NCBI RefSeq assembly: GCF_030409415.1
Contig: NZ_JAUFPW010000036.1
Coordinates: 248,001 to 312,000 of the forward strand
Origin: Pedobacter aquatilis
GTDB lineage: Bacteria > Bacteroidota > Bacteroidia > Sphingobacteriales > Sphingobacteriaceae
Direction of reading: 5' to 3'
DNA: 64,000 nucleotides
Position 1 is the first letter of the stretch. Each line of letters begins with the position of its first letter. The notes under the pieces were generated by a model. It was given only the letters and a program-made list of their open reading frames with translations, was not told the origin of the DNA and did not search any database. Positions 29,024 through 38,126 of the stretch are shown one piece after another. The position numbers were made by a program, and so were the translations under genes.

Positions 29024-30307
29024 TTAAGCTTGTTTTAAAATCTTAATTCCAATACCACAAGATAAACATTTTTTCTGATCGCAATATTGCTTTTTCAACT
29101 GCAAAATACCTTGAGAAGCAAAGGCATTTTCTATCATAACGCCTGCCGAAAGAAATTTATCAGTAATCGCATTTTCTTCAGCAGGTAAGCTTTCTAGTAA
29201 TTTAATAGCGCTGCTGATGTAGAATTGAGTACCGGTATTTTTACCATAGGCAAATAAAAACAATGCAACTGTGTTTAATAAAATATTATCAATCGATTTT
29301 TTTCCAATCTGAGTTTTTACACCAACCGCCTCTTTTTTAAAATGATAATGTGTTTTCCAATACGGGTTAACAGGTAGTTCATCAAATAAATTGCGTAAAT
29401 CTTTTACCTCTTTAATCTCTATTATTTTAGAAAACAAATGGTTTGCTTTTACAATTAATGCGGCAAATTGCGCTAAGCGAATAGTTGGAAAATTTTGTGG
29501 ACGCATTCGCATAAATTTCCACATTGAAACTTCGATAGGTTTCAGTGCGTATTTTCTTTGTAAAAACAGAAATTCTTGTTTCAACTTTACCGGATATTCT
29601 TCCTTAAATTCATCATTCAAAAAGCCGGCGGCACCAAAAACCAATGCTTCAATTTGCATAGCATTATCTTTATGCTTGCCGTAAATTTGCTGTGGAATTG
29701 CTTTTGCAAATAATTCAAATGGAAATGCGTTTACCTTAAATCCAAAATTTCTGGCCGTAAAACGATAAAAGGTTTCATCCCAATTTCCATTTAATCCTTT
29801 TAATGTTTTAATTACCGATTCCGTTTTCTCTTCAAATCTTTCTATCAGCGTTCTAGATAAGAAGGAATCTATTATCAGCTTATTTACATTTCCAATTTGC
29901 GTTGCACAGGGAAAATCTGTTAGTGATAAAAATAAATGTTCATATTTTTCGATCAGATCACCAGCAATTCGGTTTTTAAGTTCAAGCACTGGCAGAACCG
30001 AACCATCAATTCTTTTAATTTGAACATCATTATCATAAACCACATGCAGAATTACATTTTCATAACTGGCATCAGTTTGGTGATTGTGCTTTAACCAGTC
30101 AGAAGATTTTATGTGAATTTCAATGTTACCTGCCCAAACGGTTCCTCCAATCTGAATTTTAGCATTATTAAAATCTGGACCAGAATTTTTATTTAATAAG
30201 CCTTGATGAATAATTTTTAAATTTTCTCCAGTATCAATTTTTAGATCATTGTTATCAAACGACCTAAATTGCCATACATAATGAAGAAAATCTTCAAGAA
30301 AATTCAT
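29024..30307 (-). CDS. DUF2851 family protein
   Basis: A 427-residue cytoplasmic protein of the DUF2851 family, largely confined to Bacteroidota. The beginning (MNFLEDFLHYVWQFRSFDNNDLKIDTGENLKIIHQGLLNKNSGPDF) and WAGNIEIHIKSSDWLKHNHQTDASYENVILHVVYDND are the conserved N-terminal block and resemble restriction-endonuclease-like folds. The C-terminus carries a possible zinc cluster (CDQKKCLSCGIG). Function is unknown. It begins the possible DUF2851-small protein-PspC transcript. Confidence 0.9.
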   Translation of the reverse strand: MNFLEDFLHYVWQFRSFDNNDLKIDTGENLKIIHQGLLNKNSGPDFNNAKIQIGGTVWAGNIEIHIKSSDWLKHNHQTDASYENVILHVVYDNDVQIKRIDGSVLPVLELKNRIAGDLIEKYEHLFLSLTDFPCATQIGNVNKLIIDSFLSRTLIERFEEKTESVIKTLKGLNGNWDETFYRFTARNFGFKVNAFPFELFAKAIPQQIYGKHKDNAMQIEALVFGAAGFLNDEFKEEYPVKLKQEFLFLQRKYALKPIEVSMWKFMRMRPQNFPTIRLAQFAALIVKANHLFSKIIEIKEVKDLRNLFDELPVNPYWKTHYHFKKEAVGVKTQIGKKSIDNILLNTVALFLFAYGKNTGTQFYISSAIKLLESLPAEENAITDKFLSAGVMIENAFASQGILQLKKQYCDQKKCLSCGIGIKILKQA

Positions 30308-30388
30308 TTTTGAAGATAGAAAATATTCCTAAAAGTTTTATAACATTTTGTGTACCTGCTATTTTTTATAAAATGAGCTTTATAACAT

Positions 30389-30424
30389 ATTTAAAAGATT
30401 TCTCCACTTTCGGTCGAAATGACG
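30389..30424. repeat. CGTCATTTCGACC-type intergenic repeat, copy 1
   Basis: AAAAGATTTCTCCACTTTCG and the following GTCGAAATGACGGTTC are the reverse complement, with few changes, of the stretch at 42202-42236. It lies between the DUF2851 and EamA genes. Repeats of this sort (CGTCATT with GAA, TCG or GCG following) are common between Bacteroidota genes. Confidence 0.65.
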
Positions 30425-30434
30425 GTTCGAAATT

Positions 30435-31337
30435 TTAAATAGCTTGAACTTTCTTCTTATAATTAGTAATAAAAACCCCTGCAATAATTAAAATAGTTGC
30501 CACAATTAAATCTATATCCACTTTCTCGTTAAGGATTAACCAACCCAAAAATATCGCAATAATCGTATTAAAATAAGTTAAAATAGAAACCTCAGAAGCT
30601 GAAACTTTTTTCAAAGCATAGTGATAGCAGAAATAGCCCAGAACGGAGCCAAATATAGCCAGATAAACTGCTGCAAGTATGCTTTCAGTTTTCCATGAGC
30701 TTACATCGGCTTTGCCAGAAAAAATTAATGCCAAACCAAATTGCACAATTGCAGAGAATACAAATTGATAAAATAGATTTAAGAAAATGTACTGAGGTTT
30801 TCCACTGTGTTTTTTGGAATAAATGGTTCCGATAGTCCAACCTGAAACCGCGATAACTAATGATAAAATCCCATTGCGATAGCCAGGCTCAAGTAAATCA
30901 CTTATTCCATCTCTAAAAATAAATACTATACCTAAAAAACCTATAAAAACACCTATAAAACCTTTCAAACTTGGTTTTTGAATCCCCAGAAATACACAGC
31001 CTAAAAAAACTAATAATGGTGATGTTGCATTAATTAAAGAAGTTAAGCCACTTGGTATGGTTTTTTCTGCAACGGTTGTCATTCCATTTGCGATAACAAC
31101 CGTTAATATAGAGAGCAAAATCTGACGTTTAAAACCCGACCAACCAATCCATTTTAATTCCTTTTGCTTAATTAAAATAAATAGAATTATTAAAGATGCA
31201 ATGGTTTGGCGAATGGCTGTTACATACCAAGCCGGAATACTTTCTACCGCAACACGAATGCCTAAATAGGTTGTCCCCCAGATTAAGGCTACGCCTGATA
31301 ATGAAAGTATAAGTTTTAAATCTATTTTTGATTTCAT
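30435..31337 (-). CDS. EamA/DMT-superfamily transporter
   Basis: A 300-residue inner-membrane protein with ten hydrophobic helices in two EamA repeats (residues about 8-140 and 155-292). Each repeat has the family features: SGVALIWGTTYLGIRVAVESIPAWYVTAIRQ in the first, and LAAVYLAIFGSVLGYFCYHYALKKVSASEVSIL with a closing FLGWLILNEKVD in the second. Such permeases export amino acids, metabolites or drugs; substrate cannot be told. It ends in a positively charged tail (NYKKKVQAI). It stands alone, with GCCACGGAA-type repeats in front of its start. Confidence 0.93.
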   Translation of the reverse strand: MKSKIDLKLILSLSGVALIWGTTYLGIRVAVESIPAWYVTAIRQTIASLIILFILIKQKELKWIGWSGFKRQILLSILTVVIANGMTTVAEKTIPSGLTSLINATSPLLVFLGCVFLGIQKPSLKGFIGVFIGFLGIVFIFRDGISDLLEPGYRNGILSLVIAVSGWTIGTIYSKKHSGKPQYIFLNLFYQFVFSAIVQFGLALIFSGKADVSSWKTESILAAVYLAIFGSVLGYFCYHYALKKVSASEVSILTYFNTIIAIFLGWLILNEKVDIDLIVATILIIAGVFITNYKKKVQAI

Positions 31338-31343
31338 AATTCG

Positions 31344-31520
31344 AAAAAGCTTGCCACGGAAACACTAAAATCATGGAACTTAAAATACCTTTTCCGTGTA
31401 TTCCGTGCTCACGTGGCGATAATTTGTCAACACAAATCATTAAAATAAAAAAGCTTGCCACAGAAACACTGGATTCATGGAATACCTTTTCCATGTATTA
31501 CATATTTTCGTGACAAAATG
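31344..31520. repeat. tandem pair of GCCACGGAA-type repeats
   Basis: AAAAAGCTTGCCACGGAAACAC (31344 on) recurs with two changes at 31446 on, and both copies continue with TCATGGAA and TACCTTTTCCGTGTATT or close variants. Copy 1 closes with an inverted CACGTGGC, so each unit can fold back on itself. A related unit is at 42163-42200. It separates pyrF from the EamA gene. Confidence 0.7.
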
Positions 31521-31532
31521 ATAAACTTTTGG

Positions 31533-32363
31533 TTAAATTAAATCAGCGTCAACTAAAATCTGCTCCATTTCTTGCTGCAATTTTAGAGCCTCTTCCCTAG
31601 CCTTTTCTGCAAAATCTTCTCCCTGGCTAGCGTATATAATTGCTCTCGAAGAATTTATTAACAATCCGCATTGAGAATTTAAACCATATTTACACACTTC
31701 ATGTAAATCGCCTCCCTGTGCACCAACACCAGGAACTAAAAGAAAATGATTTGGTGCTAATTTGCGAACATCGGCAAATGCAGAACCGCGAGTTGCACCA
31801 ACGACATACATCATTTGTTCATCTGTTGCCCAATTTTGAGAGGTTTTTAATACCTTTTCAAAAAGCTTATCCGCTCCTATTTCTTGCAGTTGAAAATCAG
31901 CATGACCAGAATTTGAAGTTAAAGCCAACAGAATTACCCATTTATTTTCGAAAGTTAAAAATGGTGTTACTGAATCGCTGCCCATATATGGAGCAACGGT
32001 AACAGAATCGAAACTCATTTCTGATGATTTTTCATTGAAAAAGGTTTCTGCATACATTGCTGCTGTGTTTCCAATATCACCACGTTTTGCATCAGCAATT
32101 GAAAAAGTATCTTTAGGAAGATATTTCCAGGTTTCGATTAATGTTTCCCAACCTTTTTTGCCATAACACTCGTAAAACGCCGTATTCGGTTTATAACCAA
32201 CACATAAATCCTTAGTAGCATCAATAATTTGTTTATTAAACTCTAGGATAGGATTTTCATACTTTAATAAGTGCTGAGGGATTTTATCCAACGAAGAATC
32301 CAATCCAACGCATAAAAACGAACGCTTTTTTTGTATCTGCTCAAAAAGTTGTTGCTTAGTCAT
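31533..32363 (-). CDS. pyrF: orotidine 5'-phosphate decarboxylase
   Basis: A 276-residue enzyme of the last step of UMP synthesis, decarboxylating OMP. Start taken at the ATG at 32363 ([22 protein letters not shown]); a longer frame adds seven codons. The catalytic DxKxxD element is [15 protein letters not shown], and [14 protein letters not shown] with [13 protein letters not shown] forms the phosphate-binding part. The length and motifs fit the group 2 (PyrF type 2) family found in Bacteroidota, mycobacteria and Myxococcus. It is monocistronic. The minus-strand leader shows a CATATTTG close to the minus-7 consensus, but not an exact match. Confidence 0.96.
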   Translation of the reverse strand: MTKQQLFEQIQKKRSFLCVGLDSSLDKIPQHLLKYENPILEFNKQIIDATKDLCVGYKPNTAFYECYGKKGWETLIETWKYLPKDTFSIADAKRGDIGNTAAMYAETFFNEKSSEMSFDSVTVAPYMGSDSVTPFLTFENKWVILLALTSNSGHADFQLQEIGADKLFEKVLKTSQNWATDEQMMYVVGATRGSAFADVRKLAPNHFLLVPGVGAQGGDLHEVCKYGLNSQCGLLINSSRAIIYASQGEDFAEKAREEALKLQQEMEQILVDADLI

Positions 32364-32788
32364 ATAATGGCTTATTTGCTGCAAATATGAGGTTTTTTAA
32401 GTTTTTGTAAAGAAGAAATAATCTTCACATTAATTATTTTTATAAACATTTTAAACTTTTTCTTGCGGATTACGTTTCAAATACATACAATTGCAACATA
32501 ATTTCTCAATCGTTTATCTGAATATCCCAGAAAAAATTTATCAAGACTTGTTTTTTGTTACCATTTTCTAAAAACGAAACTTCGTTTTTATTCAGCACGT
32601 AAACAATTATAAAACCATTTTGAGTAAACAAAAACCACTCATTTTAGGATTTGTAACCAAAAGAATTTATGCACAATGAAACCGCCAGGGCTTTAGCACT
32701 AACACAAATATTTTAGCCTGAGCAGAGTTATAACGGGAAACATCCGTTATAAACAAATGAAAAATTTCTTGAAACATATAAATTTAGA
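32364..32788. promoter_or_regulatory. long leader region between pyrF and rho
   Basis: A 425-base region with no supported coding frame. It contains AAAAACGAA-AC-TTCGTTTTT (32570-32589), an AT-rich hairpin with a T-rich arm. Close to rho it has a hairpin, TTATAACGG (32727-32735), loop GAAACAT, CCGTTATAA (32743-32751), that ends 37 bases before the ATG. Rho genes in several bacteria are autoregulated through the leader, so these hairpins may matter. No exact Bacteroidota promoter could be placed. Confidence 0.45.
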
Positions 32789-34510
32789 ATGTTTAGCAAA
32801 ACAGAATTAAATGAGAAGCTTACTCCAGAGTTACGTGAGTTAGCAAAGTCTTATGGCATTGAAGGTGCCGAATCCCTAAGAAAAATTGACCTTGTTGAAG
32901 TACTTTTACACCAGCAAGATATTATAAATGCAGCTAAAGCTGGTACAGATCCTTATGGCGAATCTGAGCAAGCTGAAGTTGCCACACATTTAAAAGCGAA
33001 AGCTGTAAAAGCTGAAAAAACACCAAAAGTAGTAGCTGCTGCAGCCGAAAATCTGACGGCAGAAAAACCTATTAAAAAGAGAGCTCGGTTAAGCAAAGAT
33101 GAATCTGCTGCTCCTGTAGAAAGAAGAAGAGATTCTGTCACTTTATTTGATGAGCCGCAACATCAACAAAAAGCAGAAACGCAGCCAGATAGAATTGTTG
33201 AATCTGAAGATGGTGGCAGCAAACCTATTTCTGCTTTGATTGAGGAAAGTGCAGAAGTAATTCCTGCAGCTCCAAGACAAAGAACAGAGCCTAGAGAGAA
33301 GCAAGAAAAACCTCAACGCGAAGATAATCGCCAGCAAAAACAACCAGGAGGTGGCAATCATCATAAAAATGAAAACAGTTATTCAAATCTAGATTTTGAT
33401 AACGTTATTACAAACGAGGGCGTTTTAGAAATTATGCCTGATGGCTATGGTTTCTTGCGCTCTGCAGATTATAATTACTTAACATCTCCTGATGATATTT
33501 ATGTATCTCAGTCTCAAATTAAACTTTTTGGTTTAAAAACAGGTGATACTGTAAAAGGTAGCATTCGCCCACCTAAAGAAGGCGAAAAATATTTTCCATT
33601 GGTTCGTGTAGAAACCATTAACGGCAGAATCCCAGCTGAAGTTCGAGATCGTGTTCCTTTCGACTATTTAACACCACTTTTTCCGACCGAAAAATTAAAT
33701 TTGTTTACGGATAACAGTAACTACTCTACCCGTATTATGGATTTATTTACGCCAATCGGTAAAGGTCAACGTGGTTTAATTGTTGCGCAACCAAAAACAG
33801 GTAAAACCAATTTACTTAAGGAAGTTGCAAATGCAATTGCTAAAAATCATCCAGAAGTTTATTTAATTATCCTTTTAATAGATGAGCGCCCGGAAGAGGT
33901 TACAGATATGGCTCGTAGTGTAAGGGCTGAGGTTATTGCCTCTACTTTTGATGAGCCAGCAGAACGCCACGTAAAAATTGCCAATATTGTTTTAGAAAAA
34001 TCTAAACGTTTGGTTGAAAGCGGACACGACGTGGTTATATTATTAGATTCAATTACACGTTTAGCGAGAGCTTATAATACGACTGCTCCAGCATCGGGTA
34101 AAATTTTATCGGGTGGTGTTGATGCAAATGCATTACACAAACCTAAGCGTTTCTTTGGTGCAGCTCGTAACATTGAAAACGGTGGTTCATTAACAATTTT
34201 AGCTACTGCATTAACCGATACTGGTTCTAAAATGGATGAGGTTATCTTTGAAGAATTTAAAGGTACAGGTAACATGGAGTTACAGTTAGACCGTAAATTA
34301 TCTAACAAACGTATCTTCCCTGCAATTGATATTACAGCATCAAGTACTCGTAGAGATGATTTATTATTAGACAGAGATATATTACAACGTGTTTGGATTT
34401 TACGTAACCACCTTGCAGATATGAATAGCCAGGAAGCGATGGAATTTGTACAAGCACAAATAAAAGGCACCAAAAGCAACGAAGAATTTTTAATTTCGAT
34501 GAATAGCTAG
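32789..34510 (+). CDS. rho: transcription termination factor Rho with disordered N-terminal insert
   Basis: A 573-residue hexameric RNA helicase that ends transcripts. Residues 1-45 are the Rho N-terminal helical domain ([28 protein letters not shown]). Residues about 50-200 are a low-complexity, charged and Gln/Pro-rich insert, much longer than in E. coli Rho (419 residues). The RNA-binding cold-shock-like domain follows ([21 protein letters not shown]), then the motor with P-loop at 329-340 ([12 protein letters not shown]) and the Q/R-loop region. Rho from Bacteroides has a similar insert, reported to drive phase separation. A long structured leader precedes it. Confidence 0.97.
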   Translation: MFSKTELNEKLTPELRELAKSYGIEGAESLRKIDLVEVLLHQQDIINAAKAGTDPYGESEQAEVATHLKAKAVKAEKTPKVVAAAAENLTAEKPIKKRARLSKDESAAPVERRRDSVTLFDEPQHQQKAETQPDRIVESEDGGSKPISALIEESAEVIPAAPRQRTEPREKQEKPQREDNRQQKQPGGGNHHKNENSYSNLDFDNVITNEGVLEIMPDGYGFLRSADYNYLTSPDDIYVSQSQIKLFGLKTGDTVKGSIRPPKEGEKYFPLVRVETINGRIPAEVRDRVPFDYLTPLFPTEKLNLFTDNSNYSTRIMDLFTPIGKGQRGLIVAQPKTGKTNLLKEVANAIAKNHPEVYLIILLIDERPEEVTDMARSVRAEVIASTFDEPAERHVKIANIVLEKSKRLVESGHDVVILLDSITRLARAYNTTAPASGKILSGGVDANALHKPKRFFGAARNIENGGSLTILATALTDTGSKMDEVIFEEFKGTGNMELQLDRKLSNKRIFPAIDITASSTRRDDLLLDRDILQRVWILRNHLADMNSQEAMEFVQAQIKGTKSNEEFLISMNS

Positions 34511-34583
34511 TAAGTAATAAGTTTTAAGTGGTAAGTTTTAGGTAACTATCCACTTAAAACTTATAACGTATAACTTAGAACTT
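34511..34583. repeat. TAAGTTTTAAGT-type inverted repeat between rho and pssA
   Basis: ATAAGTTTTAAGTGG is followed by CCACTTAAAACTTATAAC, a near-perfect inverted repeat with a loop of about 20 bases, filling the whole space between the two genes. It can fold as a long hairpin and may terminate or stabilise the rho transcript. Related copies are at 28371-28410 and 52533-52600. Confidence 0.6.
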
Positions 34584-34584
34584 A

Positions 34585-35271
34585 ATGAAAAGGCATATCC
34601 CCAATGCGATTACCTGTGCAAACCTATTTTCTGGATGTATTGGAATCGTTTTTGCATTTAAAGGCGACCTTGAAACTGCAGCATATTTTGTTATTCTTTC
34701 AGGTATTTTTGATTTTTTCGATGGGATGGTTGCTCGTTTGCTAAATGTTAAATCGGCGATAGGTAAAGATTTAGATTCACTTGCAGATATGGTAAGTTTT
34801 GGTTTCTTGCCAGGAATAATCATGTATCAGCTATTAAAATCAAGTGATTATTCTTCAGAATATTTGCCGTATCTAGGCTTTTCCATAACCATATTCTCTG
34901 CTTTAAGATTAGCAAAATTTAATAATGATGAAAGGCAAACAGAAGATTTTATTGGATTAAATACGCCAATGAATACACTTTTTATCTGCTCTCTACCATT
35001 TATCGCAACTGATTATCCACAAGTGGTTGGTTCAACAATTTTACTCGTAGCTATTACAGCAATTACAAGTTTCTTACTGGTAAGTGAGATAAAAATATTT
35101 TCTTTAAAATTTAGTGATTTAAGCTGGGCAAAAAATAAAATAAAATTTATCTTCTTAATTCTATCGGCGATTCTAATTGCAGTATTGCAATTCGCAGCAA
35201 TACCTTTTGTTTTAATACTTTATATAGCAATGTCAATATTACATTTTAGGTCAAACCAATTAGTTCAATAA
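34585..35271 (+). CDS. pssA: CDP-diacylglycerol-serine O-phosphatidyltransferase
   Basis: A 228-residue membrane enzyme that makes phosphatidylserine, the precursor of phosphatidylethanolamine. The CDP-alcohol phosphotransferase motif D-x2-D-G-x2-A-R-x8-G-x3-D-x3-D is complete (Asp43, Asp46, Asp64, Asp68 in FDFFDGMVARLLNVKSAIG and KDLDSLAD). Six or so membrane helices follow. The start MKRHIPNAITCANLFSGCIG is typical for the family. It follows rho across a repeat and converges with the Hpt gene, with 3 bases between the stop codons. Confidence 0.95.
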   Translation: MKRHIPNAITCANLFSGCIGIVFAFKGDLETAAYFVILSGIFDFFDGMVARLLNVKSAIGKDLDSLADMVSFGFLPGIIMYQLLKSSDYSSEYLPYLGFSITIFSALRLAKFNNDERQTEDFIGLNTPMNTLFICSLPFIATDYPQVVGSTILLVAITAITSFLLVSEIKIFSLKFSDLSWAKNKIKFIFLILSAILIAVLQFAAIPFVLILYIAMSILHFRSNQLVQ

Positions 35272-35274
35272 AAC

Positions 35275-35658
35275 CTAAAGCATATTATATTTAGTTTTTA
35301 CATCCAGTTTGGAATGCTCTATTTGTACATAAATCTTTTCAAGCATCGTATGCAGCTCCTTAACCTTTTCAGGTAGTTTATCCAAATCTACAAGTTCTCG
35401 AGCACTGCGCTCAATTGTATGTACAAATTCTCTTACATCGGTTCTGCCAACATAGGTAAATGTGGGTTTAATTTTATGGGCACAATCTGCCAACTTCTTC
35501 CAGTTTTGCTGGAGAAGCGCATCTTCAAGCTCCGCTAAGTAAAAAGGCGTTTGCTCAATAAAGGTTTCAAAAATCTCAATCATGAATTCTGGATCATGAC
35601 CAACCATTTCGATAAGATATGATAAATCTAAGGGATGATTATCATAATGCTCTTCCAT
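35275..35658 (-). CDS. Hpt (histidine phosphotransfer) domain protein
   Basis: A 127-residue single Hpt four-helix domain. The phosphorylatable residue is His61 in LADCAHKIKPTFTYVG, where most Hpt proteins have HxLKGSS; the Ser/Gly-rich stretch after it is replaced by PTFTYVG, a variant seen in stand-alone Hpt proteins. It would relay phosphate between a hybrid kinase and a response regulator; none is nearby. No membrane segment. The stop lies 3 bases from the pssA stop (convergent), and it follows folK on the same strand after 17 bases, so they share a transcript. Confidence 0.9.
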   Translation of the reverse strand: MEEHYDNHPLDLSYLIEMVGHDPEFMIEIFETFIEQTPFYLAELEDALLQQNWKKLADCAHKIKPTFTYVGRTDVREFVHTIERSARELVDLDKLPEKVKELHTMLEKIYVQIEHSKLDVKTKYNML

Positions 35659-35675
35659 AAAGTAAATCTATAAAA

Positions 35676-36170
35676 TTAGATTCTTTTTACCTCCAAATTG
35701 TCTGAAATTTTTAATGCTATTTGAAAAATGGTTTTGAATATGACTGGATGCATAACATCACTGGCGATTTCAGCTAAGGGCAACATTACAAATTTTCTAT
35801 TAGCCATTTGAGGATGTGGTATTTGCAATTTCCCTTCGATATTAATAACCTCACTACCAAATAAAATTAAGTCTATATCTATCAACCTTTCTCCCCATTT
35901 TTCTTTTCTTATTCTACCTAATTTTTCTTCAATTGATAACGCTTTTTCTAAAACCTCTAATGCAGTTAGCTTTGTCGATATGCTAATCGCTTGATTTAAA
36001 AAAGCCGGCTGGTCCGTTTTTCCCCAGGCAGCTGTTTCGTAAATAGAAGATTTTAGTAGAATTTCTCCAACCTCCTTGCCTAAATGCTCAATTGCATCTT
36101 CCAGATTCTTTTTTCTATCACCTAAATTTCCACCTAGTAACAAATAAGCAGTTGTTTGCTCTAATGCCAT
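35676..36170 (-). CDS. folK: 2-amino-4-hydroxy-6-hydroxymethyldihydropteridine diphosphokinase
   Basis: A 164-residue HPPK, which transfers pyrophosphate from ATP to the pterin in folate synthesis. Landmarks: LLLGGNLGDRKKNLEDAI (N-terminal substrate loop), SSIYETAAWGKTDQPAFLNQAI and the signature KWGERLIDIDLILFG with the two catalytic Asp residues. The C-terminus has LQIPHPQMANRKFVMLPLAEI. Length is normal. It is first in a two-gene unit with the Hpt protein. It is divergent from sppA over a 50-base space, which must hold both promoters. Confidence 0.95.
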   Translation of the reverse strand: MALEQTTAYLLLGGNLGDRKKNLEDAIEHLGKEVGEILLKSSIYETAAWGKTDQPAFLNQAISISTKLTALEVLEKALSIEEKLGRIRKEKWGERLIDIDLILFGSEVINIEGKLQIPHPQMANRKFVMLPLAEIASDVMHPVIFKTIFQIALKISDNLEVKRI

Positions 36171-36220
36171 ATATGCGCTGTGTATTTTATATCTTTACAC
36201 CACAAAATTAAAACATTTAA

Positions 36221-37987
36221 ATGAGAGAATTTTTTAAGTATTTATTTGCTTCAATGTTAGGCTTTTTCTTGTCTATAATAATTGTGTTTATTATTTGCTT
36301 CGTTGTTATTGTTGCTGCAATTTCATCTATAGACGATGATAAAACAGTTGCAGTTGGTAGCAACTCTGTTTTATACCTAAACCTAGATCAAGCCATTACA
36401 GAACGTACACCAAAAAATCCCTTTGGTAATATTCCAATTGTTGGCGGCGATGAGAAAGATGGTATCGGTTTACAAGACCTTTTAAAATCAATTAAAAAAG
36501 CTAAAACAGACGATAATATTAAATGTATTTACCTAAATGTGAGTAGTCCTAATGCTGGGTTTGCAACCATGCGTGAGGTAAGAAATGCTTTGATTGACTT
36601 TAAAAAATCTCATAAAAAAATTATTTCTTACAGCGAAGTTTACACTCAAGGTGCATATTATATTGCTTCGGCCGCAGATAAAATTTATCTAAATCCTGAG
36701 GGCGCCTTAGAATTTAAAGGATTTAGTTCTGAGCTTACCTTTTTCAAAGGAACTTTAGAAAAAGTTGGCGTAGAAATGCAGGTTATCCGTGTAGGAAATT
36801 ACAAAAGTGCTGTTGAGCCTTTTATTTTAGATAAAATGAGCGATTATAATCGTAAGCAAGTTACAGCTTATGTTGGCGGCTTGTACAATACTTTTTTAAC
36901 AGATATTGCTCTAACACGAAGTATTCAAAAAGATAGTTTATACAGCATAGCTGATAATTATAAAATCAGAGAGCCAAAAGATGCGTTGAATTATAAAATG
37001 GTTGATGCATTGAAATATAAGGATGAAATTCTGGAAGAACTTAAATCAATCTCAGGCAAGACCAAAAAGCAAAATATCACGTCTGTTTCCGTAAATGATT
37101 ATGCAAAAAATAGCAGTTCTTCGGAGAGCAGCAAAAATAAAATTGCAATTGTTTACGCAAATGGAGAAATCATTGGTGGAGAAGGTTCAGATTCACAAAT
37201 TGGTTCTGAAAGAATTTCAAGAGCAATCAGAAAAGCCCGCTTGGACGACGATGTAAAAGCTATCGTTATCCGAGTAAATTCTCCAGGTGGAAGTGCTTTA
37301 GCTTCTGATGTAATCTGGAGAGAAATTGTGCTTACCAAAAAAGAAAAACCGGTAATTGCTTCCTTTGGTGATGTGGCCGCATCTGGCGGTTATTATATTG
37401 GCTGTGCTGCTGATAGTATTTTTGTTCAACCAAATACCATCACGGGTTCTATCGGTGTTTTTGGTTTAATACCAAATTTTCAAAATCTAATGACTAATAA
37501 ATTGGGAATTACTTTTGATGGTGTTAAAACTGGTAAGTATGCAGATATTATGGCAACAAACCGCCCAATGACTGAAGGCGAAAGATTCATCATACAAAAT
37601 GAATTAAATAGAATTTATAGCGGTTTTGTTAGCCGTGTTGCTGATGGGAGAAAGAAAAGTAAAGCTTACATTGATAGCATTGGTGGCGGTCATGTTTGGA
37701 TTGGAACGGATGCCGTTCAAATTGGTTTAGCTGATAAAATTGGTAGTTTTAATGATGCAATTAAAGCTGCCGCTAAAAAGGCCAAAGTGAAAGATTTTAA
37801 AGTTGTTGAATATCCTGATGTAATTGACCCGCTAAAATCCTTTCTGGATCAAGGTACAGATAGAATAAAAACTTATTACGCAAAGCAAGAACTGGGAGAA
37901 AATTATTTGCTTTACAATCAAATCAAAAAGGTTATGGCGAGCTCAGGTATTCAGATGAGAATGCCCTTTGAAGCTGTTATAAAATAA
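36221..37987 (+). CDS. sppA: signal peptide peptidase SppA, long (67K) form
   Basis: A 588-residue inner-membrane serine protease that degrades cleaved signal peptides. One N-terminal membrane helix (residues about 9-35) is followed by two ClpP-like domains. The Ser-Lys dyad is split between the domains, as in the E. coli enzyme: Lys195 in RVGNYKSAVEPF and Ser388 in FGDVAASGGYYIGCAAD. The end is MRMPFEAVIK. A possible minus-7-like TATATCTTTA lies 25 bases upstream. The region after its stop holds an inverted repeat family (38000-38100) that may act as a terminator. Confidence 0.95.
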   Translation: MREFFKYLFASMLGFFLSIIIVFIICFVVIVAAISSIDDDKTVAVGSNSVLYLNLDQAITERTPKNPFGNIPIVGGDEKDGIGLQDLLKSIKKAKTDDNIKCIYLNVSSPNAGFATMREVRNALIDFKKSHKKIISYSEVYTQGAYYIASAADKIYLNPEGALEFKGFSSELTFFKGTLEKVGVEMQVIRVGNYKSAVEPFILDKMSDYNRKQVTAYVGGLYNTFLTDIALTRSIQKDSLYSIADNYKIREPKDALNYKMVDALKYKDEILEELKSISGKTKKQNITSVSVNDYAKNSSSSESSKNKIAIVYANGEIIGGEGSDSQIGSERISRAIRKARLDDDVKAIVIRVNSPGGSALASDVIWREIVLTKKEKPVIASFGDVAASGGYYIGCAADSIFVQPNTITGSIGVFGLIPNFQNLMTNKLGITFDGVKTGKYADIMATNRPMTEGERFIIQNELNRIYSGFVSRVADGRKKSKAYIDSIGGGHVWIGTDAVQIGLADKIGSFNDAIKAAAKKAKVKDFKVVEYPDVIDPLKSFLDQGTDRIKTYYAKQELGENYLLYNQIKKVMASSGIQMRMPFEAVIK

Positions 37988-37997
37988 TTGAGCATGT

Positions 37998-38100
37998 AAG
38001 ATGTGAGGTGGAAAAGCAATTTGCCATCTCACATTTTCCATATTACATCTCACACCTTAAATATCACCTTCCCCTCTTTCACATTCCATTTTCCATCTTA
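37998..38100. repeat. GATGTGAGATGGAAAA-type inverted repeat
   Basis: AAGATGTGAGGTGGAAAA is followed by CCATCTCACATTTTCCAT, TTACATCTCACACC and CATTTTCCATCTTA, so several short arms can pair. A related CACACATCTTCCATT stretch is at 44936-44994. It fills the gap between sppA and the PolX-like gene. Confidence 0.5.
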
Positions 38101-38126
38101 ACTTTATTCGTTAATTTTACCTCCTT

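Noticed and set aside
31344-31520. CRISPR-like array from the tandem GCCACGGAA units
   Set aside because: Only two units with degenerate repeats and related, not unique, spacers; no cas genes are present.
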